5,918 nucleotides of DNA, taken from contig CAZJIS010000083.1 in assembly GCA_964546125.1 (NCBI GenBank), positions 1 to 5,918 on the forward strand, given 5' to 3'. Source of the stretch: Phil1 sp964546125 (lineage in GTDB: Bacteria; Bacillota; Clostridia; Christensenellales; CAG-138). How positions within the stretch are numbered: the stretch's first letter is position 1; each line of letters opens with the position of its first letter. The notes beneath the pieces are model-generated. The model made no database searches, was not told the DNA's origin, and saw nothing but the letters and a program-made list of their open reading frames with translations. Shown here piece after piece: positions 1 through 5,021 of the stretch. The translations under genes and the position numbers were made by a program.

Positions 1-1047
1 GCTTATCCCGGCGGCCTTTTCGATACGCTGCGCGCTGCTTGGGTCCATACCGACGCGCCTCATTACCTTGGCATTTCCGAACGCTGGTATGTGACCGTTG
101 GCGACCCGCGCTTCCACATCGTGTTCTTTCCGTTCTACCCAATCCTCATGCGCGCCATCAACCCGGTTACGCACAATTCCTTTGTTTCGGCGATGATCGT
201 TTCCAACCTTTCGGCTATCGCCGCGGCGATTCTTGCCTATGAGGTCGCGGCGCTCGACATGAAGCGTGCGGATGCGCTGCGCGCCATGAAATACACATTC
301 ATTCTGCCCGCGGCATTTTTCTTTGCAGCCCCCATGAGCGAGAGCCTTTTCCTCGCGCTCTCGCTTGCGTGCGTGTACTTCGTGCGCAAGAAGCGCTACC
401 TTTGGGGATGCGTTTTTGGCGCGCTCGCGGGTTTTACGCGAAGCCTTGGCGGGCTGCTGCTCGCGTTCATCGCGTTCGAGTGGCTGATGGATGTGCTCGC
501 CGCGCGCCGTGCGGGCGTGCTCAAAGAACAGGCAAAAACGCATGTGCTGCGCGCGCTTTGCATGCTCATCGTGCCGCTCGGACTCGTGGGCTATCTCTAT
601 ATCAACTATGCCGTCACAGGCGATGCGCTCACCTTCATGCGCTACCAGAGCGAACACTGGGGGCAGGGCTTCGGGTTCTTTTTCGAGAGCGCGGCGACCC
701 AGGTCGAGCAGTTCGCCTCCGCCATCAACCGCGGCGAAACGGGCAAGATATTCGGGCTGTGGCTCCCCAATCTCATCTGCACGTTCGCCTCGCTCGGCAT
801 CGTCGCGGCCGCGGGGAAGCGCTTGCGCCCCTCCTATACGGCGTTTTTTATCGCCTATTTCATCGTCGCCTGCGGCACAACCTGGCTTTTGAGCGCGCCG
901 CGCTACCTCACGGCGGCGTTCCCGCTGCCCTTCGCACTCGCGTATCTGACGGATTCCAAAAAGAAAGACGGCGTCGTGACCGTCATCTGCCTTGCGCTGC
1001 TTTTGGGTTATCTCTGCATGTATGTCAACGGGCAGTACGTTTATTAG
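1..1047 (+). CDS. PIG-V-like GT-C family mannosyltransferase, membrane protein (5' end outside window)
   Basis: The frame is open from base 1 to a TAG at 1045-1047, giving 348 visible residues; the true start lies upstream. The GTG at 91 is internal, because family-like sequence precedes it. The visible N-terminus holds a W-x(3)-DAPHYLGI segment (residues 14-25, Asp18). It is followed by FFPFYPILMR (42-51), MSESLFLALSL (112-122), a TRSLGG turn (146-151) and RYLTAAFPLPFALA (301-314). This order of motifs is what I know from bacterial PIG-V-type (GT-C) polyprenyl-phosphate-sugar mannosyltransferases, where an early Asp near the first external loop is the catalytic candidate. Several hydrophobic spans (roughly 61-85, 98-128, 133-161, 182-204, 280-298, 324-341) indicate an integral membrane protein with multiple passes. 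Donor and acceptor cannot be read from sequence; a lipid-linked sugar donor and a cell-envelope glycan or protein acceptor are inferred. It lies 104 bases before thrC on the same strand, with no evident functional link. Confidence 0.75.
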   Translation, partial: AYPGGLFDTLRAAWVHTDAPHYLGISERWYVTVGDPRFHIVFFPFYPILMRAINPVTHNSFVSAMIVSNLSAIAAAILAYEVAALDMKRADALRAMKYTFILPAAFFFAAPMSESLFLALSLACVYFVRKKRYLWGCVFGALAGFTRSLGGLLLAFIAFEWLMDVLAARRAGVLKEQAKTHVLRALCMLIVPLGLVGYLYINYAVTGDALTFMRYQSEHWGQGFGFFFESAATQVEQFASAINRGETGKIFGLWLPNLICTFASLGIVAAAGKRLRPSYTAFFIAYFIVACGTTWLLSAPRYLTAAFPLPFALAYLTDSKKKDGVVTVICLALLLGYLCMYVNGQYVY

Positions 1048-1140
1048 AGAACGTCTCCGCTTTCATCAAAATAGATCGGGTTTGGATACCGCAAGCGGCC
1101 GCCCGCCCGCAAAAGGCAGGCGCAGCGCACGCGCGCAAGC

Positions 1141-1147
1141 AAGGAGG
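1141..1147 (+). promoter_or_regulatory. Ribosome binding site of thrC
   Basis: AAGGAGG, a full match to the anti-SD consensus, ends 4 bases before the ATG at 1152. It fixes the thrC start. The thrC frame happens to stay open for nearly 800 bases upstream, through the preceding gene, so the start could otherwise be placed too early. Confidence 0.85.
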
Positions 1148-1151
1148 GCGC

Positions 1152-2621
1152 ATGGAACTTTATTATCATACAAGAACTTCCGCACACGGTATTCCCGCTT
1201 CCCGCGCGGTCATCGACGGCATGGGGGAAGATGGCGGACTCTTCGTGCTGCGCAGTTTGCCCGTCGTGGATGCGCGGGAGATCTGCCTGCTCCCGGCGCG
1301 CGAGATCAGCGCGCGGGTCATGGGCGCGCTGCTGCCCGATTATTCGCCCGAGGCCATGCAAAACATCGTCGCGCGCGCCTATGAGGGCCGCTTTGAAACC
1401 GGGGATCTCACGCCGCTCGTGCAAGTGGGCGAACGCTACGTGCTCGAACTCTACCGCGGGCCGACGGCGGCGTTTAAAGATGTTGCGCTCTGCGCGCTGC
1501 CGCAGCTTATCGCCGCGGCCAAAGCCATGCATAGGGATGAAAGCGAAACCATGATCCTCACCGCCACCAGCGGGGATACGGGCAAGGCGGCGCTTTCGGG
1601 CTTTTGCGACATGCCGGGCATGAAGATTGCCGTGTTTTATCCCGAGGGGGGCGTAAGCGCCATCCAGCGCGCGCAGATGGTGACACAGCCGGGCGCAAAC
1701 ATCGCGGTCTGCGCTATCCGCGGCAATTTTGACGATGCGCAGGCTTGCGTTAAGCGCGCGTTTGAAAGGGCCGCGGGGGAGCCGGGGGCGTTGCCGCTTC
1801 GCACGAAGCTTTCGAGCGCGAACTCGATCAACATCGGCCGTCTCGCGCCGCAGGCGATGTATTATTTCAAAGCCTATGGCGATTTAATGAAAAGCGGCGC
1901 CGTGCGCTTTGGCGAGCCGGTCGATTTCGTCGTCCCCACCGGCAATTTCGGGGATATCCTCGCGGGGTACCTCGCGCTTCATATGGGGCTGCCTGTCGGC
2001 CGCCTCGTGTGCGCATCAAACCGCAACGATGTGCTCACGGACTTTATTCGCACCGGCATCTACGATAGGCGCCGGCCGTTTTACCAAACCGCCTCGCCCA
2101 GCATGGATATCCTCGTTTCAAGCAACCTCGAGCGGCTGCTTTATTACGAATGCGGCGGCGATTTTGCCTATGTGCGCACGCTCATGCGCCGCCTTGGAGA
2201 GAGCGGGCGCTACGAAATCGGCGCGGACATGCTCTACCGCATCCGCCAATCGTTTTTGGCCCACGCATCGGATGATGAGGCTTCGTTTGCCGCTATCCGC
2301 CAAGTGTACGAGCGCTACGGCTATTTGATGGATACGCACACGGCCGTAGCATGGAACGCGGCCGCGGCCGTGGGGGAGGGGAGGCCGACAGTCGTTCTTT
2401 CCACCGCATCTCCCTATAAATTCGCGGACGATGTGCTGCGCGCGCTCACGGGCGAATGCGTTGCGGACGGTTTTTTGGCGATGGAGCGCCTCTCCCTTCT
2501 TAGCGGTGTGCCGGTTCCTTCTTGCCTTGCGCGGCTTCGCGGCGCCGAGGAATTGCATTTGGATGTGATCGACGCGCGCGAGGTGTTCGCCTACATCCAA
2601 AGGAAGGCGGCGGAGCTGTGA
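1152..2621 (+). CDS. thrC: Threonine synthase
   Basis: PLP-dependent cytosolic enzyme converting O-phospho-L-homoserine to L-threonine and phosphate, the last step of threonine synthesis. It has 489 residues, the normal length for the long (yeast/E. coli-like) threonine synthases. The N-terminus MELYYHTRTS is followed by the family's DGGLFV segment (27-32). The PLP lysine is Lys109 in GPTAAFKD. Further landmarks are ATSGDTGKAAL (138-148), SANSINIGR (222-230) and the phosphate-cofactor loop VPTGNFGD (261-268). All the expected motifs are present and the frame is intact, so it should be active. The start is set by AAGGAGG at 1141-1147. Its TGA overlaps the GTG start of thrB, implying coupled translation. 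The 104-base gap before it is too short for a T-box leader, and I could not identify a convincing promoter in it; transcription may begin upstream or from a weak promoter. Confidence 0.97.
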   Translation: MELYYHTRTSAHGIPASRAVIDGMGEDGGLFVLRSLPVVDAREICLLPAREISARVMGALLPDYSPEAMQNIVARAYEGRFETGDLTPLVQVGERYVLELYRGPTAAFKDVALCALPQLIAAAKAMHRDESETMILTATSGDTGKAALSGFCDMPGMKIAVFYPEGGVSAIQRAQMVTQPGANIAVCAIRGNFDDAQACVKRAFERAAGEPGALPLRTKLSSANSINIGRLAPQAMYYFKAYGDLMKSGAVRFGEPVDFVVPTGNFGDILAGYLALHMGLPVGRLVCASNRNDVLTDFIRTGIYDRRRPFYQTASPSMDILVSSNLERLLYYECGGDFAYVRTLMRRLGESGRYEIGADMLYRIRQSFLAHASDDEASFAAIRQVYERYGYLMDTHTAVAWNAAAAVGEGRPTVVLSTASPYKFADDVLRALTGECVADGFLAMERLSLLSGVPVPSCLARLRGAEELHLDVIDAREVFAYIQRKAAEL

Positions 2622-3517
2622 TCGCCGTGCGCGTGCCGGCCACAAGCGCGAACCTCGGGCCGGGCTTTGATGCGTTGGGGATCGCCGTGTCGCTCTATGC
2701 GACGGTGCGCTTTGAAAGGAGCGGCAGCCTTGTGATCACCGGCACGGAGGCGCGCTATTGCGGCGCCGACAACCTCGTTTACGCGGCGTATTGCGCGGCG
2801 CTTGCCTGCATGGGCCTGCCGCCGGAGCCGGTGCGCATCGATATCGCAAGCGACATCCCGGTCGCCCGGGGCCTTGGCTCTTCAGCGGCGATGTATGTGG
2901 CGGGCGCGCTCGGGGCGGCGGCGATGCATGAGCGCACGCTCACAAAACAAGAGCTGCTCACGATCACCAACGCGCTTGAGGGCCACCCCGATAACCTCGC
3001 GCCCGCGATATGGGGCGGCTTTACCGCGGCCCTTACGCATGAAGGCAGGCCTTATGCCGTGCGCTGCCCCGTGGCGGAGGATATCCGCCTGTGCGCGTTC
3101 ATTCCGGACTTTGCGCTTGCGACGCACGAAGCGCGCGAGGCGCTCCCCAAGCTCATATCCCACGCGGATGCCGCCTACACCGTGGCGCACGCCTGTGCGC
3201 TCATTAACGCCCTCGCAACGGGCGAAGAGGAGGCTTTGCGCCGCGCCGTGTCGGACAGGCTGCACGAGCCTTTCCGAAAGGCGCTGATCCCCGGGTTTGA
3301 GGAGCTTCGGGCCGCTGCTGAAAAAGCCGGAGCCTCGGCCTTTTTCATCAGCGGTTCGGGTTCCGCGTGCATGGCGTTTTACAAGGATGCGGCCTTCCCG
3401 GCGCGCGCCGCCGCGGAAACGGCGAAGCTTGCGGGCGCTTGGCGCGTGCTCCCGCTCGAGATCGACAAGGTGGGTGCAAAAATCATATCGACGACCAGGG
3501 AGGGGTGGCATGGCTGA
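2618..3517 (+). CDS. thrB: Homoserine kinase (GHMP family)
   Basis: Phosphorylates L-homoserine with ATP to give O-phosphohomoserine, the substrate of ThrC. It has 299 residues, typical of the family. Visible GHMP motifs: N-terminal PATSANLGPGFDALG (7-21); the ATP-binding glycine-rich loop PVARGLGSSAA (81-91); Glu121 in ALEGHPDNLAP, at the position of the magnesium-binding Glu; THEAREALP (169-177); DRLHEPFR (213-220); and C-terminal motif 3, ISGSGSA (244-250). The GTG start at 2618 overlaps the thrC stop (GTGA). It is chosen because homology begins at MIAVRVPATSANLGPG; the frame is open further upstream from 2522, but that part lies inside thrC. AGGAAGG at 2601-2607 could serve as its ribosome site. 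The next gene begins 8 bases before its stop. The order thrC-thrB is the common Gram-positive one, unlike thrABC of enterobacteria. Confidence 0.97.
   Translation: MIAVRVPATSANLGPGFDALGIAVSLYATVRFERSGSLVITGTEARYCGADNLVYAAYCAALACMGLPPEPVRIDIASDIPVARGLGSSAAMYVAGALGAAAMHERTLTKQELLTITNALEGHPDNLAPAIWGGFTAALTHEGRPYAVRCPVAEDIRLCAFIPDFALATHEAREALPKLISHADAAYTVAHACALINALATGEEEALRRAVSDRLHEPFRKALIPGFEELRAAAEKAGASAFFISGSGSACMAFYKDAAFPARAAAETAKLAGAWRVLPLEIDKVGAKIISTTREGWHG
3497..3505 (+). promoter_or_regulatory. Ribosome binding site of the GIY-YIG-like gene, inside the thrB 3' end
   Basis: AGGGAGGGG lies within the last codons of thrB and ends 4 bases before the ATG at 3510. It decides the start, since the same frame is open back to 3297 inside thrB. 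Its placement means ribosomes finishing thrB can reinitiate here. Confidence 0.75.
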
Positions 3518-3854
3518 CAAAACGAGAAAGCAGATCATGGCGGAATATAAAAACCGCGTGGTAACGGGCGGCGTCTATGCCGTGCGCAACAGCCAAACGG
3601 GGCGCGCTCTCGTCGTGGGCGATGCGGATACCAAAGGCGCCGAGAACCGCTACGCGTTTGCAAAGCAAACGGGCGGCTGCTTCCACCCGCGCCTTCAGAA
3701 GGACCTCGAGCGTTACGGCAAGGATGTTTTTAGCTTTGAGGTGCTCGAAGAAATGAAGAAGAGGCCCGATCAGAGCGACGCCGACTTCGCTGCGGATGTG
3801 AAAACGCTCGAGGCGCTGTGGCGCGAGAAATTCGACCCGCAAACGCTCTATTGA
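3510..3854 (+). CDS. Small GIY-YIG nuclease-like protein
   Basis: A 114-residue soluble protein. I recognise the pattern of a small, poorly studied group annotated as GIY-YIG nuclease family in Clostridia. It has a basic N-terminal helix (KQIMAEYKNR, 7-16), GGVYAVRNSQTGRALVVG (20-37) in place of the GIY...YIG strands, Arg47 in ENRYAFA, CFHPRLQKDLERYG (57-70), and an acidic C-terminal helix ending TLEALWREKF. Tyr23 of the first half-motif is kept, but the YIG tyrosine is Val (VVG), and I see no clear equivalent of the metal-binding Glu. Nuclease activity is therefore doubtful, and a binding or structural role is possible. The function is unknown. It overlaps thrB by 8 bases with a strong SD, so it is expressed with the threonine genes; whether it has anything to do with threonine is not shown. 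Confidence 0.75.
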   Translation: MADKTRKQIMAEYKNRVVTGGVYAVRNSQTGRALVVGDADTKGAENRYAFAKQTGGCFHPRLQKDLERYGKDVFSFEVLEEMKKRPDQSDADFAADVKTLEALWREKFDPQTLY

Positions 3855-3869
3855 GCGGCATAATCAACC

Positions 3870-3878
3870 GGAGGAGGG
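3870..3878 (+). promoter_or_regulatory. Ribosome binding site of the first HExxH protein gene
   Basis: GGAGGAGGG ends 5 bases before the ATG at 3884. It selects that start over the in-frame ATG at 3818, which lies inside the GIY-YIG-like gene and would add 22 residues not found in the paralogue. Confidence 0.8.
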
Positions 3879-3883
3879 AATCC

Positions 3884-4342
3884 ATGAAAAAGGAGCCGAA
3901 TGTTCTTCTGACGGTACTTTACATAATCTGGCAATGGACGTGGGGCTTTTTGCATAGCTTCGTCGGGTTTGTGCTACGCCTGATGTACATCGGGCACCCG
4001 CACGAGTGGCGTCGCGGCGCCTGCTTAACCATGTATGATAAAGCGCGTTCGCCCATTAAGGATCTTGGCTGCATCTCTTTGGGCATGTTCATCTTTATCG
4101 GCATGCCTGAGGGTGGCGGCCACCATGAGGAGCAGATCGAGCGAGGCGTTGCGCATGAATACGGGCACACGATCCAATCGCTAATCTATGGTCCGCTCTA
4201 CCTTTTTGTCGTGGGCATCCCCTCGCTTGTCTGGAGTGCCCGTTATTATGGGAACAAGCGCTTTTATAACGAAAAGAACATCTATTATACATCGAGATTC
4301 CCGGAAAGTGAGGCGGAGGCGTTTGGGCGAAAATTTTTTTGA
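3884..4342 (+). CDS. Small membrane-associated HExxH protein (putative gluzincin-like metalloprotease), copy A
   Basis: A 152-residue protein of unknown function. A hydrophobic N-terminal stretch (about 7-36, with the WQWTWGF signature at 16-22) probably inserts in the membrane. Then follow LGCISLGMFIF (61-71), the zinc-site-like HEYGH (91-95) in AHEYGHTIQS, a second hydrophobic stretch YGPLYLFVVGIPSLVW (102-117), and YYTSRFPESEAEAFG (134-148). Glu141 in ESEAE, a variant of ExxA(D/E), is a candidate third zinc ligand as in gluzincins; this is inference from pattern. The protein aligns along its whole length with the opposite-strand gene at 4380-4826. It begins 29 bases after the GIY-YIG-like gene with a very strong SD, so it may be the last gene of the thr transcript. 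The 3' end is AT-richer than its surroundings (25 G+C of 60 at 4261-4320) and ends in a run of seven T before the TGA. I know similar proteins only as uncharacterised. Confidence 0.65.
   Translation: MKKEPNVLLTVLYIIWQWTWGFLHSFVGFVLRLMYIGHPHEWRRGACLTMYDKARSPIKDLGCISLGMFIFIGMPEGGGHHEEQIERGVAHEYGHTIQSLIYGPLYLFVVGIPSLVWSARYYGNKRFYNEKNIYYTSRFPESEAEAFGRKFF
4151..4182 (+). repeat. Inverted repeat arm 1 (coding, over HEYGHT site of copy A)
   Basis: These 32 bases match the reverse complement of 4555-4586 with a single mismatch (base 4172 against 4565). They encode A-HEYGHT-I-QS plus the start of the next codon. The mismatch makes the Ile/Phe difference between the two proteins; every other complete codon in the stretch is the same synonymous choice. 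Confidence 0.85.
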
Positions 4343-4379
4343 GATGCGTTGAGCCGTAAGCCAGAGTGCGCCGGATTCT

Positions 4380-4826
4380 TTATTTTCTCTGCCGCGCGGC
4401 GATGCGCCGGCCCCAGCTTTCCGCCCAGTTTTCGGGGTAGCGCGAGGTGTAGGCGATGCCAAGCTGAGCATACCGTGCGCGGTGCTTGCGGTAGCGCAGC
4501 GCCCAGAGGGAGGAGGGGATGCCGATCAGGGGGAGATACAGCGGCCCGAGCAAAAGCGATTGGAACGTGTGCCCGTATTCATGCGCGGCAAGGCCGGGGT
4601 AGGGCTTGCCATCCGGCCCGGTGATGACGAAGGTGAACATGCCAAGCGAGCATGCGCCGAGTTTGTTGAACTTGACCTGATCTAAATCATAGGCGGTCAT
4701 CAGGGCAAGGCCATACCATTCGTGCTTTTGCCTGCCGAGCAACAGCATAAGCACGAGCCCCAGCAAGCTTTGCGCGAAGCCCCAGGTCCATTGAACGAAA
4801 ATGTAGAGGAATTTAAGTAGCGGCAT
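4380..4826 (-). CDS. Small membrane-associated HExxH protein (putative gluzincin-like metalloprotease), copy B
   Basis: A 148-residue paralogue of the protein at 3884-4342, convergent with it and separated by 37 bases. Matching landmarks: VQWTWGF (11-17) within an N-terminal hydrophobic stretch (about 3-30), KHEW (34-37), LGACSLGMFTF (56-66), AHEYGHTFQS (81-90), LGPLYLPLIGIPSSLW (93-108) and AYTSRYPENWAESWG (125-139). HEYGH (82-86) gives two putative zinc ligands and the catalytic Glu83; Glu132 in ENWAE is the candidate third ligand. The C-terminus is basic (RRIAARQRK). The ATG at 4826 is preceded by GGGAG at 4835-4839 with 8-base spacing, and by a good promoter. An upstream in-frame start at 4907 is rejected because it lies before that promoter and gives no homology to copy A. 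The substrate is unknown. It could be a protease or a non-peptidase that keeps the fold. Base composition matches the neighbourhood, unlike the 3' end of copy A. Confidence 0.68.
   Translation of the reverse strand: MPLLKFLYIFVQWTWGFAQSLLGLVLMLLLGRQKHEWYGLALMTAYDLDQVKFNKLGACSLGMFTFVITGPDGKPYPGLAAHEYGHTFQSLLLGPLYLPLIGIPSSLWALRYRKHRARYAQLGIAYTSRYPENWAESWGRRIAARQRK
4555..4586 (-). repeat. Inverted repeat arm 2 (coding, over HEYGHT site of copy B)
   Basis: Partner of 4151-4182: 31 of 32 bases agree when read on the minus strand. The arms are 372 bases apart and lie in the corresponding place of two convergent paralogues, so this is a trace of duplication or conversion rather than a transposon end. 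A second shorter match covers the W-T-W-G-F segment: 16 of 17 bases between 3932-3948 and the reverse complement of 4777-4793. Confidence 0.85.
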
Positions 4827-4832
4827 GGTGCG

Positions 4833-4839
4833 TTCTCCC
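4833..4839 (-). promoter_or_regulatory. Ribosome binding site of HExxH copy B
   Basis: Reading the minus strand, GGGAGAA precedes the ATG at 4826, with 8 bases between GGGAG and the start codon. It supports the short (148-residue) form over the upstream in-frame ATG at 4907. Confidence 0.65.
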
Positions 4840-4856
4840 GCATGGTTTGATGGGTT

Positions 4857-4884
4857 ATTATAGCATGGGCGCAGATTGAAGCAA
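4857..4884 (-). promoter_or_regulatory. Sigma-A-type promoter with extended -10 for HExxH copy B
   Basis: On the minus strand the -10 is a perfect TATAAT (4862-4857) preceded by TGC, giving the extended form TGCTATAAT. A weaker -35, TTGCTT (4884-4879), sits 16 bases upstream. Transcription would start near 4850, leaving a leader of about 24 bases with the ribosome site just before the ATG at 4826. This is the best promoter I can see in the window and makes copy B independent of eno readthrough. Confidence 0.75.
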
Positions 4885-4885
4885 A

Positions 4886-4897
4886 GCCCGGCCGGGC
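4886..4897. repeat. 12-bp perfect palindrome abutting the -35 region
   Basis: GCCCGGCCGGGC is its own reverse complement and ends one base from the -35 hexamer of the copy B promoter, on its upstream side. It could be an operator half-site pair for a dimeric regulator. The surrounding DNA is GC-rich, so chance is also possible. Confidence 0.35.
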
Positions 4898-4971
4898 GCA
4901 CCGGCACACTCGCGGAGTATCGCGCGGGTATGGAGCGCGGCGCTTGGTGGCCATAGATTCGACACCCTGAA

Positions 4972-4995
4972 CAGAGCGCCCTCCCGGGCGCTCTG
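4972..4995 (-). terminator. GC-rich hairpin after eno, probable terminator
   Basis: A perfect 10-bp stem, CAGAGCGCCC (4972-4981) with GGGCGCTCTG (4986-4995), closed by a 4-base loop, starts 26 bases past the eno stop. On the minus strand only two T follow the stem, so it is not a canonical intrinsic terminator. It may stop transcription weakly, need a factor, or mainly protect the eno mRNA 3' end. Confidence 0.6.
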
Positions 4996-5021
4996 CTGCC
5001 ATAAACCGATGGCCGAACCGC

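Noticed and set aside
369..1151. Open frame running through the membrane protein gene and joined in frame to thrC, which would give a 750-residue protein
   Set aside because: The upstream part is Arg/Ala-rich shadow sequence of a GC-rich gene in another frame. ThrC homology starts at 1152, directly after a perfect AAGGAGG.
1048..1151. Promoter, terminator or T-box leader before thrC
   Set aside because: No hexamer pair with acceptable spacing, no stem followed by a T-run, and the gap is too short for a T-box. GC-rich short palindromes such as GCGGCCGC are expected by chance here.
3818..3883. Longer form of HExxH copy A starting at 3818
   Set aside because: It overlaps the GIY-YIG-like gene, has no counterpart in copy B, and the strong GGAGGAGGG before 3884 points to the shorter form.
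4343..4379. Bidirectional terminator between the convergent HExxH genes
   Set aside because: The 37 bases do not form a stem of useful length on either strand, and the T-run at 4334-4340 is not preceded by a hairpin.
4151..4586. Inverted repeat as ends of a mobile element
   Set aside because: Both arms are coding sequence for the same motif in two paralogues. There is no transposase between them and no target duplication is visible.
4827..4907. Longer form of HExxH copy B starting at 4907
   Set aside because: The added segment contains the promoter and ribosome site and has no similarity to copy A.
4921..4939. Short CGCGC/GCGCG inverted repeat downstream of the eno hairpin
   Set aside because: A five-base stem with a nine-base loop in GC-rich sequence is within chance and has no flanking T-run.
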